A stretch of DNA of 64,000 nt from CAIVAT01 sp037128705. GTDB taxonomy: Bacteria > Bacteroidota > Bacteroidia > Bacteroidales > FEN-979. The notes beneath the pieces are model-generated. The model had not been told where the DNA came from, did not search any database, and saw nothing but the letters and a program-made list of their open reading frames with translations. Made by a program: the position numbers and the translations under genes. The stretch lies in NCBI GenBank assembly GCA_037128705.1, contig JBAXVX010000011.1, forward strand, positions 1 to 64,000. Reading direction: 5' to 3'. The stretch's first letter is position 1, and the number at the start of each line of letters is the position of its first letter. Below, one piece after another: positions 1 through 8,720 of this stretch.

Positions 1-3000
1 CGACGGCACAGGTGAACACCATTAGCGATCAGGTTTTGTGCAACACCGCTGCAACAACGGCGGTAAGTTTCGGCACTGTAAACAGCGGCGGCACAGTAAC
101 TTACGCCTGGACCAACGATACACCATCAATTGGACTGGCAGCCTCCGGAACCGGCAACATCGCCTCATTTACGGCGATCAATACCGGAACTTTACCTGTT
201 GTGGCTACCATCGTGGTCACTCCGACATTTAACAATGGCGGGGTGAACTGCACGGGACCCACAAAGTCCTTCACCATCACCGTGAACCCGACGGCACAGG
301 TGAACACCATTAGCGATCAGGTTTTGTGCAACACCGCTGCAACAACGGCGGTAAGTTTCGGCACTGTAAACAGCGGCGGCACAGTAACTTACGCCTGGAC
401 CAACGATACACCATCAATTGGACTGGCAGCCTCCGGAACCGGCAACATCGCCTCATTTACGGCGATCAATACCGGAACTGCACCGGTTGTGGCAACCATT
501 GTAGTTACACCTTCATTCATAAACGGAGGAACACCCTGCACAGGCCCAACTAAAAGCTTCACCATCACGGTCAATCCAAGCGGGCAGGTTATCCATCCTG
601 AAAGCCAGGCGGTGTGCCATGGCGAAGCGACTGCAGCCGTGGTCTTTGAGACCCTGAATAGCGGTGGGACTACGGTCTATACCTGGACAAACGACATTCC
701 ATCCATCGGACTGGCTGCCTGGGGAACCGGAAACATTGCATCGTTCATTGCAACCAACACAACTCCCGGACCTGTGGTGGCCACCATCACGGTCACTCCG
801 ACCTTCTCAAACGGGGGGGTAACCTGCTACGGAGATGCAAAAAGTTTTAAAATCACCGTCAACCCGCTGGTTCTGGTGAACCAGCCGCTGGGCCAGGTCG
901 TATGCAATACGGCTGCGACAAGTGCGGTAACCTTTGAAACCACCAATACCGGGGGAATATCTACCTACAACTGGACCAACGACACGCCATCCATAGGACT
1001 GGCGGCCAGCGGAACCGGCGACATCGCTTCGTTTACGGCGGTCAATACCTCAGCTTCGCCGGTTGTTGCCACCATCGTGGTGACACCCACCTTTACCAAT
1101 TCCGGCATCAGCTGCACAGGTGCTGCCAAATCGTTCACCATCACCGTGAACCCGACGGCACAGGTCGATCAGCCAGCAAGTCAGGTTTTGTGCAACACCA
1201 CTGCAACTGCGGCCATAAGTTTTGGCACTGTAAACAGCGGAGGAACAACCACGTACGCCTGGACCAATGATACTCCATCGATTGGCCTGGCAGCCAGCGG
1301 AACCGGCAATATTGCAAGCTTTACGGCGGTCAACACCGGAACTTCTCCGGTTGTGGCCACCATCGTGGTAATACCCATATTTACCAATGGCGGTGTAAAC
1401 TGCACGGGTCCGACCAAATCGTTCACCATCACCGTGAATCCAACGGCCCAGGTCGATCAACCGGCAAACCAGGTTTTGTGCAACACCGCTGCAACAACGG
1501 CTATAAGCTTTGGAACTGTAAATACAGGCGGCACAACAACCTTTGAATGGACAAATGACAAGCCGTCTATTGGCCTGGCGGCTTCGGGAACCGGCAGTAT
1601 TGCAAGCTTTACGGCGGTCAATACCGGAACATCCCCTGTAGTTGCGACCATCGTAGTAACACCAACTTTCAACAATGGTGGGGTAAACTGCACAGGTCCA
1701 ACCAAGAGCTTCACCATCACCGTGAACCCCACGGCCCAGGTGGATCAGCCGCTTGACCAGGTGCTTTGCCACTCAGCCACCACCGATCCGGTGACCTTCT
1801 GGACAGCCAACACCGGCGGCACAGCAACCTATGAATGGACCAACGACACGCCATCCATCGGCCTGGCAGCCTCGGGAACCGGCAACATCGCTTCGTTTAC
1901 AGCGGTCAATACGGGAACGGCTCCAGTTATGGCTACCATTGTTGTTACTCCTACATTTAATAATGGCGGTGTGAACTGCACAGGACCGACAAAGTCCTTT
2001 ACCATCACCGTGAACCCGCTGCCGGTGCCGACCATCTCCGGCACGACAAACCTGTGTGTAAATTCGGGTTACTATATCTATACTACTGAACCCGGCATGA
2101 CCAACTACAACTGGACCATCTCTCCCGGCGGGTCATTCTACTGGGGACTGGGCACCAACGAGCTTTGGGTGACATGGAACACCATGGGAGCGCAGTGGGT
2201 CGGGGTGACCTATACCAACCAGAACAGCTGTGCGGCCCAGTCGGCCACCCTGCTCAACATAACTGTCAGTCCGATGCCTGCCCCGGCCGGAAGCATCACC
2301 GGTGAAACAACGTTGTGTGCAGGAACACAGGGTGTGGTCTATTCCACACCGCCCATCCAGGATGCCGTTACCTATATCTGGAACCTGCCCCCGGGCGCCA
2401 CCATCGAATCGGGCGACAGCACCACGAGCATCGTGGTCAATTACGCCCTCAATGCTGCTTCAGGGAATATCACGGTTTACGGGAATAATTTCTGTGGAAA
2501 CGGACCATCTTCGAGCCTGCCGGTTACCGTAAATCCGATCCCTGCGCCGCCTATTGTAACGGCCTTGGGTGATACCCTCACGTCCAATGCGCAACAAGGA
2601 AACCAATGGTACTACTCCCCCACGCAGGGCGGAAGCGGCAGCGCCATCCAGGGAGCCACCGACCCCACTTACCTTGCCACCGTCACCGGCTGGTACTGGT
2701 CGCAGGTTACCCTCTACGAATGCGTTTCCGACACCTCTAATCACGAGTATGTGCTCATCACCGGTATCGAGGAAATGCCTGGAGTGAGGTTTGTGGTTTA
2801 CCCCGTTCCTAACGATGGTATTTTTATGACAGAAATCACCACCACCGATGAACGAACATTTGATATGCAGATATTTGATCAGATCGGCAAGATGATCTAC
2901 GAAAAGAGGAAAATCAGGGTACAGGGGAAGTTTGAACAAAAGGTTGATCTTCGCCCGATTCCAGTGGGTATTTATACCATTGTTTTCAGGAATGAAGGAG

Positions 3001-3035
3001 GCCTGGTGATCCGAAAAATGTTGATATCAAATTAA
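1..3035 (+). CDS. Repeat adhesin with PKD-like units and T9SS sorting domain (5' end outside window)
   Basis: Secreted surface protein, probably an adhesin. The frame is open from base 3 and the first residues (TAQ) match the end of a repeat unit, so the gene continues upstream and the GTG at base 12 is not its start. About 1010 residues are visible. They comprise seven tandem units of exactly 96 residues (bases 12-2027), each with two conserved cysteines (QVLCN near the start, VNCTG near the end) that could form a disulfide; one PKD-like domain (PTISGTTNLC, about bases 2028-2270); a second (SITGETTLC, to about 2540); a linker; and a C-terminal type A sorting domain (VVYPVPNDG ... VGIYTIVF ... 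RKMLISN), the signal for T9SS export and cell-surface attachment. The last about 250 residues resemble the end of the giant protein at 14012-19417. The ligand is unknown. Confidence 0.9.
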   Translation, partial: TAQVNTISDQVLCNTAATTAVSFGTVNSGGTVTYAWTNDTPSIGLAASGTGNIASFTAINTGTLPVVATIVVTPTFNNGGVNCTGPTKSFTITVNPTAQVNTISDQVLCNTAATTAVSFGTVNSGGTVTYAWTNDTPSIGLAASGTGNIASFTAINTGTAPVVATIVVTPSFINGGTPCTGPTKSFTITVNPSGQVIHPESQAVCHGEATAAVVFETLNSGGTTVYTWTNDIPSIGLAAWGTGNIASFIATNTTPGPVVATITVTPTFSNGGVTCYGDAKSFKITVNPLVLVNQPLGQVVCNTAATSAVTFETTNTGGISTYNWTNDTPSIGLAASGTGDIASFTAVNTSASPVVATIVVTPTFTNSGISCTGAAKSFTITVNPTAQVDQPASQVLCNTTATAAISFGTVNSGGTTTYAWTNDTPSIGLAASGTGNIASFTAVNTGTSPVVATIVVIPIFTNGGVNCTGPTKSFTITVNPTAQVDQPANQVLCNTAATTAISFGTVNTGGTTTFEWTNDKPSIGLAASGTGSIASFTAVNTGTSPVVATIVVTPTFNNGGVNCTGPTKSFTITVNPTAQVDQPLDQVLCHSATTDPVTFWTANTGGTATYEWTNDTPSIGLAASGTGNIASFTAVNTGTAPVMATIVVTPTFNNGGVNCTGPTKSFTITVNPLPVPTISGTTNLCVNSGYYIYTTEPGMTNYNWTISPGGSFYWGLGTNELWVTWNTMGAQWVGVTYTNQNSCAAQSATLLNITVSPMPAPAGSITGETTLCAGTQGVVYSTPPIQDAVTYIWNLPPGATIESGDSTTSIVVNYALNAASGNITVYGNNFCGNGPSSSLPVTVNPIPAPPIVTALGDTLTSNAQQGNQWYYSPTQGGSGSAIQGATDPTYLATVTGWYWSQVTLYECVSDTSNHEYVLITGIEEMPGVRFVVYPVPNDGIFMTEITTTDERTFDMQIFDQIGKMIYEKRKIRVQGKFEQKVDLRPIPVGIYTIVFRNEGGLVIRKMLISN
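12..2027 (+). repeat. Seven in-frame 288-bp tandem repeats
   Basis: Units begin at 12, 300, 588, 876, 1164, 1452 and 1740, and every unit is exactly 288 bp with no indel. Units 1 and 2 are identical over bases 1-191 and 289-479; the others have diverged but keep the TNDxPSIGLAAxGTG core. The pattern points to recent unit duplication or gene conversion on top of older copies. The array continues to the left of the window. Confidence 0.95.
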
Positions 3036-3066
3036 AATTGGTTCATCTTTTTGACAGATATCTGAC

Positions 3067-4974
3067 TTAGGACTTCTTTTTGGTTTTCGAAATGTAGTAT
3101 CTCCAGTCAAACGCCACTCTGACGCCGATAAACCATGCGGTCTTTAAATCTGGTCTGATCCCGTTTTCCGGATAAATGACCGAAGACTTTCCAGGTATAT
3201 CCAAACCTGCATTGATCTGCACGACCAGGCTTGCACTTTGCCGGGAAGAAAAGGTCCGCATCGGGCGGTATTCAAGGATTGGAAAATCAATTTGCGTGGA
3301 ATACATGGATACCAGCACCTGGTTGTCGGGATCACCGTAGAGATCAGGGATCAGAAAGGCATCGGGGCCTCTGCCTGTGCCATAAACACAAACGCCCACC
3401 TCTCTTCCAATGATGAACTGAAATCTGCCGATAGGGGTGATCATTCCCGATTGCCATGGCAGGAGTCCCCCGTTTCCCGCAGCAACGATCATTTTATTCA
3501 GGGTTTTCGGAGAGAATAATAAAAGAAAAGGGGCTGTTACCAGTAAATCGCCGGGAATCAGGCAGAAAGGCAAACGCAAACGGGCGTAAAAAGCATCCCG
3601 GCTGGGAATAGCGGAAGAAATAGCTCCAAAATTTTTCAACGCCGGCTCTTCATCAAATCTAAAGGATGAAGTTCCGTCCTGACGCCATCCGAGATCAAGG
3701 AAAGCAAGACCGTCGCCCGATTCATTCAGAACACCCTCCATCCCCAGTCCGATACGGATGGCCACTTCAAGCGCCGGAACCATTCCGGCTGTTACTTGTG
3801 AGACTGCAAAACCTCCGTTGTATAAGGAAACCCTTGCCGCTGGCGCAATTCCAATGAAGGGCCCAATTTCGGATCTGAACCTGGGCATCTCCCCCAAACC
3901 ATTTGCCAACCCCGGTACCGGGGTTGTGATTAAAACAACACCAAACAAATTCTCAAAAGTGGGATCGAGCGTGCGCAAGGGCATGTAAACCGCTTTTCCT
4001 ACATTAAAAGTATCAGGTGTGGATGATTCCTTCTGATCGTTTACCAGGAGCAGGGGCGCCTTTACACCGGCTTCATCAAGGAGTTGAGCCAGACTTAAAT
4101 TGACAGAATTAGCCGCACGCTCCTTGTCCTCCGGCCGCATGTAGGCATCCCCCATCAGGATCACCCGGTCGCCTTTCCATGTTGTTACTTCCAATCCCAT
4201 TTCATCGTAATAATCATGGGTTCCCTTTCGCTGGGATGCATCACCCCAAACCCCTGCCACATGGCCCGAAGCAAAACCGTCTTCAAGAAAGTGTAATGCA
4301 AATGCCTCATCTGCAAGGGCCGACAAGGCAATGGCTGACCGCATTGCGGGTGTTAGTGTTTCAGTAGTTAACCTCCGGGCTTGTAACAGGGCGCTGGCGT
4401 GAAACCATTTATAGGTCCCCAGGGGGTTGAGCGCGCAGCCTTGCTTAAAACAGGTATCGAAGTATGCCTGTGCTGTGGTATTTACATCAGGACGGGCAAG
4501 CATAAAATGGCCGTTGTTAGCTCCGGCCCTCGATACATATTCAGGATCGGCCCGCAGGAGCCGGAGGTCCGAATCTCTCAACCTGTTGATGCGTTCACTC
4601 CGGGTTGTGGATGTTGCAAGCCCGGTTTTAAGCCGTGCACAAATGCCGGCAACATTCATAATCCAGTTTGTCTGCAATACGTTATAAAGCATATTGTCAG
4701 CAGAGGTTGAATGATCGCCTCCGATGGCGGTCCAGGCAGCATAATCGAGATGCGTCGGACGCTCACCCTGCTTAAAATCTGCTGCAATGGTATCCAGTCT
4801 CAACTCATACCCTCTCCTCGCCCAGGCCCAGAGCTGGTCAAGTATAGCACGATGCGCCGAATCAAGTTTTTGAATGGCGAGCAAGGTAATATCCCGGTGT
4901 TCCGGATAGACCCATGCGTTGCTGGTCAGACTGAAATTCGTGATCATCAACAAAAGCAGAAAGATTTTTTTCAT
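3067..4974 (-). CDS. Secreted zinc phospholipase C / S1-P1 nuclease-like protein
   Basis: Predicted exported metallohydrolase of 635 residues. I place the start at the ATG at 4974 rather than an in-frame codon at 5001: it directly precedes a classical signal peptide (MKKIFLLLLMITNF...TSNA) and avoids overlap with the upstream gene. Cleavage after SNA would leave tryptophan as residue 1. In zinc-dependent phospholipases C the mature N-terminal Trp is itself a zinc ligand. Other family-like ligands are EH at residue 26, HLD (75-77), DH (87-88), HFLEDGFASGH (228-238, the H-x3-D-x5-H motif) and HDYYD (253-257). The C-terminal half, rich in alternating aromatic residues and ending FDWRYYIS, is not recognised and could be a beta-structured or outer-membrane domain. 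It is the last gene of an apparent operon behind the archaemetzincin (19 bp gap). The substrate (phospholipid or nucleic acid) cannot be decided. Confidence 0.65.
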   Translation of the reverse strand: MKKIFLLLLMITNFSLTSNAWVYPEHRDITLLAIQKLDSAHRAILDQLWAWARRGYELRLDTIAADFKQGERPTHLDYAAWTAIGGDHSTSADNMLYNVLQTNWIMNVAGICARLKTGLATSTTRSERINRLRDSDLRLLRADPEYVSRAGANNGHFMLARPDVNTTAQAYFDTCFKQGCALNPLGTYKWFHASALLQARRLTTETLTPAMRSAIALSALADEAFALHFLEDGFASGHVAGVWGDASQRKGTHDYYDEMGLEVTTWKGDRVILMGDAYMRPEDKERAANSVNLSLAQLLDEAGVKAPLLLVNDQKESSTPDTFNVGKAVYMPLRTLDPTFENLFGVVLITTPVPGLANGLGEMPRFRSEIGPFIGIAPAARVSLYNGGFAVSQVTAGMVPALEVAIRIGLGMEGVLNESGDGLAFLDLGWRQDGTSSFRFDEEPALKNFGAISSAIPSRDAFYARLRLPFCLIPGDLLVTAPFLLLFSPKTLNKMIVAAGNGGLLPWQSGMITPIGRFQFIIGREVGVCVYGTGRGPDAFLIPDLYGDPDNQVLVSMYSTQIDFPILEYRPMRTFSSRQSASLVVQINAGLDIPGKSSVIYPENGIRPDLKTAWFIGVRVAFDWRYYISKTKKKS

Positions 4975-4993
4975 TGTGGTTTCCAAATTTGTA

Positions 4994-5527
4994 TTAACCA
5001 AGGTTCAGTGTAACCCGGCAATGAAGGCAAAGATGCTGTTCCTTTTGATCAATATCTTCAACATATGTACTTGAACGCATAACACAGGTGGGTGTATGAC
5101 AATGAATTAAACCCAGTGTATGGCCCAGCTCATGGATTACCTCTTTCCTTGAACGCTCCAGTAAAAACCGGTCATCTACCGCCATCCCGTAATGTTCATT
5201 GCTAAGCCGGTGAATGGAGGCAATGGCCGTTCTTCCGCCCAAAAAACCCTGACCGAAAATAAAGGTAAGGATTGGAATAAACAGATCCACATTGAACAAT
5301 CCCATGATTTTTACAGCATCAGGGATGGATAATGAATCAACCTGCTTCAGCAGCGCGTTTCCGTTATATTGTCTGCGTGCGGAATCATAAAACTCACTCA
5401 GATCAATATGGCCCTCTTTGATCGTAACAGGGCAGTTGAATTCATCTTTCACTGCCTCAGCAATCTTTTCAAGAAATTCTTTCTCGAAATACCCGAAGGA
5501 AATCAAAGTGATATTTTGCAGAGTCAT
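4994..5527 (-). CDS. amzA: Archaemetzincin zinc protease
   Basis: Cytoplasmic metzincin-like peptidase of 177 residues with no signal peptide. The catalytic signature HELGHTLGLIHC (132-143) gives the HExxHxxG zinc site with the conserved cysteine. It is followed by C148, M150 and a CLHC pair (167-170), the four-cysteine second zinc site that defines archaemetzincins. The length is usual for the prokaryotic family (about 180 residues). Natural substrates are unknown. It starts 6 bp after the stop of the NtrC-type regulator and is followed by the phospholipase C-like gene, so co-transcription with the two-component system is likely. Confidence 0.93.
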   Translation of the reverse strand: MTLQNITLISFGYFEKEFLEKIAEAVKDEFNCPVTIKEGHIDLSEFYDSARRQYNGNALLKQVDSLSIPDAVKIMGLFNVDLFIPILTFIFGQGFLGGRTAIASIHRLSNEHYGMAVDDRFLLERSRKEVIHELGHTLGLIHCHTPTCVMRSSTYVEDIDQKEQHLCLHCRVTLNLG

Positions 5528-5533
5528 CAGGTA

Positions 5534-6880
5534 CTATTGTTGATCTGCAGGTTTTAAATCGTACTTCTTGATCTTGTGGTAAAGGGTCACCCGGTCAACT
5601 TTTAATGCTTTGGCTGCGCGGGAGATGTTCCAGCCATATTTATCGAGAATCTGCTGGATGAAGGACTTTTCAAAATCATCGAGACTTTCAGTGGAATGGG
5701 CCACCATGGTTTTTTCAAGCGGGAGATCTTTCAACCCTATTTTTTTGCCATTGCCAACCACAATAGCCCGTTCAATCATGTTTTCCAGTTCACGGATGTT
5801 CCCCGGGAAATTAAACTCCTGTAAACGCTTTACTGCCGACGGATCAATTGCAACAGCAGGCCTGTTCATCGAAGTGCAATACTTTTTAATAAAATAGTCA
5901 ACAAGTAACGGAATATCCTGTATCCGCTCCCGTAAAGGAGGAATATGAATGTTTACCACGTTCAGCCTGTAAAAGAGATCCTCCCTGAAGGCTCCCTTTT
6001 CAACCATGCCCCTCAGATCCTTGTTTGTTGCACAGATTACCCTGAAATCAGAGGTGATTTCCTTATTCCCGCCTACCCGGATAAAGGTTTTAGATTCCAG
6101 AACACGCAGAAGCTCTACCTGCATTTTAGTCGAAATGGTGGCAATTTCATCCAGGAATATCGATCCGCTGTCGGCCATTTCAAACCGGCCCTTACGGTTA
6201 TACATGGCCCCGGTAAAGGCTCCCTTTTCATGGCCGAACAACTCACTTTCCAACAGGCTTTCTGTCAGGGCCCCGCAATGAACACTGACGAACGGGAAGA
6301 ATTTACGCGGAGAGTTGGCGTGAATGGCCCTGGCAACTAGCTCTTTCCCTGTGCCACTTTCACCGGTAATGATGACTGAAGAGTTGGTTTGAGCAACACT
6401 CTCCACCTCCCTGAGTACATCCTTCATACCTTCACTTTCACCGATCAGATCTTCAACACTCTCCAGAGAAATTACCTTTTTCTTCAGATTTTCATTTTCA
6501 TCCACCAAAGAAATTTGTTTTGTGGCATTCCTGATTAAATGTGTTAAATCGTCAGGATCAAAGGGTTTGGTCACATAATCAAAGGCCCCGTCCTTTAATG
6601 CTTTTACAGCAGTATCCACCGTGGCAAAAGCTGTCATCACAATTACGATTGATTCATTTTTTAATGCCTTTATCCTTCTGAGCATTTCAAGTCCATCCAT
6701 ACCAGGCATCTTAATATCAGCCAGGATAATATCAAACTGGTCCGATTCTAGCATGGTCAGTGCTTTTTTGGCGTTTTCGGCAGATTCAACACGAAAACCG
6801 TCCTCAATGAACCAATTGTACAATGAATCTCTGACGGATTCTTCATCATCTACGATTAATATTGAAATCTTTTTTGTCAT
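5534..6880 (-). CDS. NtrC-family sigma-54-dependent response regulator
   Basis: Transcription activator of 448 residues. An N-terminal receiver has acidic D11/D12, phospho-acceptor D55 (LADIKMPG) and K105. The AAA+ domain has Walker A GESGTGKE (173-180), the sigma-54 contact loop GAFTGA (220-225) and Walker B IFLDEI (241-246). A Fis-type helix-turn-helix lies at the C-terminus (WNISRAAKALKVDRVTLYHKI). All residues needed for ATP-driven sigma-54 activation are present. It starts 12 bp after the histidine kinase, its obvious partner. The closest candidate target is the redox operon at 8721-13314, which carries a near-consensus -24/-12 promoter. That link is inference. Confidence 0.95.
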   Translation of the reverse strand: MTKKISILIVDDEESVRDSLYNWFIEDGFRVESAENAKKALTMLESDQFDIILADIKMPGMDGLEMLRRIKALKNESIVIVMTAFATVDTAVKALKDGAFDYVTKPFDPDDLTHLIRNATKQISLVDENENLKKKVISLESVEDLIGESEGMKDVLREVESVAQTNSSVIITGESGTGKELVARAIHANSPRKFFPFVSVHCGALTESLLESELFGHEKGAFTGAMYNRKGRFEMADSGSIFLDEIATISTKMQVELLRVLESKTFIRVGGNKEITSDFRVICATNKDLRGMVEKGAFREDLFYRLNVVNIHIPPLRERIQDIPLLVDYFIKKYCTSMNRPAVAIDPSAVKRLQEFNFPGNIRELENMIERAIVVGNGKKIGLKDLPLEKTMVAHSTESLDDFEKSFIQQILDKYGWNISRAAKALKVDRVTLYHKIKKYDLKPADQQ

Positions 6881-6892
6881 AAACGGGTTTCG

Positions 6893-8560
6893 TTAACTTC
6901 TTATTAAAGGCAGTGTTACAGAAAGAGTGGTCCCATTGCCTAATTCTGATCTGACCTGTATTTTCCCCTTATGGTTTTGTATAATTCCATGAACAATGGC
7001 CAATCCCAACCCGATACCACTGACATCCTGTTTGGTGGAAAAGAAGGGTTCAAAAATATGAGGGATATCTTCCGGAGGGATACCCAGTCCATTGTCATAA
7101 ATTTCGAAAACGATGGTGTCTTCATTCGGATTTTTAGTCCTGATCACAATTTCTCCGTTTTCAAGCGCCGCTTCGGAGGCATTCACCAGCATCGCCACGC
7201 ATGCCTGTTTAATCTGGTTAGGGCTGCAATTGATTAAATCGGAATGAGCTGCAAAATCTGTAAGGAAGGTGATGTTGGCAATTTTAATGGGATGCGTCAT
7301 TAATTCGTAGGTTTCCTGCAGGATATCATGCAAATGTTTCGGTTCAAAATCATTCTGATCCTTCCTCGAAAAATCCAGAAGCCCTTTTACAATGTCACCA
7401 CAACGCTTGGTTTCATTTTCAATCAGTTTCAAATGTTTAAGCATTGAATCCCTTTTGGAGGCATACAATTCGGGATTGCTCATTTGTTTATACAAAAGTT
7501 TGGTATAGATCAGGATCCCCGACAACGGGTTGTTTATTTCATGCGCGACAGAAGAGGATAATTTTCCAAGTGATGCAAGCCGCTCCACGTGCATCAGTTC
7601 ATGCTGGGCTGCTCCCAACTCTTCTGTCTTTTTCCGGACTTTATATTCAAGCTGTTGCGACCAGTTCTCCAGTTCGTTCGTTGCCGTTTGAAGATTATCA
7701 AGCATGTCATTGAACGCCTGGGAAACCATTCTCATGTCGTCCAGTTGGTTCGGCTTTATTTCAACCCGGGTGCTTTTATCCCCGTTGGCTACGGCGATGC
7801 TCACTTTTACCAGGGCATTCAATGGATCCTTGATTTTCCGCCTGGTGAAAAATATTAAGAATATAGCCAGGAGAAGGGTTGTAAAGATTGCCAGGAGAAA
7901 GAATTCAGTATAAGATTTGATTACCGCGGCATCCAGGTCCTCCAGGGGAATTTTAATCACGAGTGATCCAAGCAGGGTATCGGTTGCTTTATGGGCGTGG
8001 CAGGAACTGAGGTAACAGGATTTTTCATTCAGAATGGGTGATTTAATAAGCAGGTGCCTGCTGCGGTTGTCATTCTGGTTCATCTTACAATCGCTGTCAA
8101 CATCGATGATTTTATACGATTTGTTTTTTTCGGGGAACAATGATCTGATATCGGTATGGCAACTCAAACAATTAGGGTCGCTGTGGCGGTTGCTGGTGTC
8201 CGACGAAATGGAAGAATAAACAAGGTTGTCCTCACTGTCATACATGTTCACTTCATCAATACCCGGTAATGTGTTGATGACGTCAAGCGTATATTGCAGT
8301 GCACTCTTGTCATTCTCAAGCATGGAATAGTACAAGGCTCCTTCAACGATTGATCCGATGTTCGTTCCGCTCTGGCGGATAACCGTATTCAGGTAATTCT
8401 CATTGACTGACCTGAAAATAATGGTGAATGAGACAAATAAGAAAACAGATAAAACTGTGATGATCAAAACAACCCGTCCATAAATGGAGGAGCGGAATTT
8501 GACATACTTTTTAAAAATTCTGTTTCCCGTTTTGTTTTTGTCTTTGTTGAAGAACAACAT
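6893..8560 (-). CDS. Sensor histidine kinase with CxxCH motif in the periplasmic domain
   Basis: Membrane sensor of 555 residues: TM1 about 29-49, periplasmic domain 50-217, TM2 about 218-239, HAMP about 240-295, coiled coil, HisKA with phospho-acceptor His340 in HEINNPLSG, and HATPase with DNGLGIP and GIGLGLAIVHGI. The periplasmic domain contains CLSCH (131-135), a canonical c-type heme attachment motif, and C182-x4-CH (187-188), a possible second non-standard one. C-type heme sensor kinases are known elsewhere, so it may sense redox state, O2 or NO. Heme attachment is predicted from the motif only. The downstream NtrC-type regulator begins 12 bp later. I see no clear promoter in the 160 bp upstream, which contain the terminator of the preceding operon. 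Confidence 0.92.
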   Translation of the reverse strand: MLFFNKDKNKTGNRIFKKYVKFRSSIYGRVVLIITVLSVFLFVSFTIIFRSVNENYLNTVIRQSGTNIGSIVEGALYYSMLENDKSALQYTLDVINTLPGIDEVNMYDSEDNLVYSSISSDTSNRHSDPNCLSCHTDIRSLFPEKNKSYKIIDVDSDCKMNQNDNRSRHLLIKSPILNEKSCYLSSCHAHKATDTLLGSLVIKIPLEDLDAAVIKSYTEFFLLAIFTTLLLAIFLIFFTRRKIKDPLNALVKVSIAVANGDKSTRVEIKPNQLDDMRMVSQAFNDMLDNLQTATNELENWSQQLEYKVRKKTEELGAAQHELMHVERLASLGKLSSSVAHEINNPLSGILIYTKLLYKQMSNPELYASKRDSMLKHLKLIENETKRCGDIVKGLLDFSRKDQNDFEPKHLHDILQETYELMTHPIKIANITFLTDFAAHSDLINCSPNQIKQACVAMLVNASEAALENGEIVIRTKNPNEDTIVFEIYDNGLGIPPEDIPHIFEPFFSTKQDVSGIGLGLAIVHGIIQNHKGKIQVRSELGNGTTLSVTLPLIRS

Positions 8561-8630
8561 ATCCCTTTGATTAGTAAATTGGTTTAATCACTGTTAGCCT
8601 GCAGGTTATTCATCACGGCAAAATACAAAA

Positions 8631-8656
8631 AAAACTGGTGTGCAGACACCAGTTTT
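8631..8656 (-). terminator. Rho-independent terminator of the redox operon
   Basis: A perfect 11-bp inverted repeat, AAAACTGGTGT / ACACCAGTTTT with loop GCAG. On the minus strand it is followed by a long T-run (complement of the A-run at 8626-8634). It lies 64 bp after the stop of the last redox gene and separates that operon from the histidine kinase gene. Confidence 0.85.
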
Positions 8657-8720
8657 AAAATAATCTTTGCCTTGATTCTTGGCAACCGTTTCTCTTAGTT
8701 TCACCTCAGTCTCAGCTTGG

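Noticed and set aside
1050..1772. A 240-codon open frame on the minus strand within the adhesin repeats
   Set aside because: It is the antisense shadow of the 288-bp repeats: because the repeats never change length, an open frame opposite one unit is open opposite all. No signal peptide or domain; the plus-strand frame is clearly the gene.
1..2027. Tandem repeats considered as a possible CRISPR or satellite array
   Set aside because: The repeats are 288 bp, contiguous, in frame and protein-coding, with no short repeat/spacer structure.
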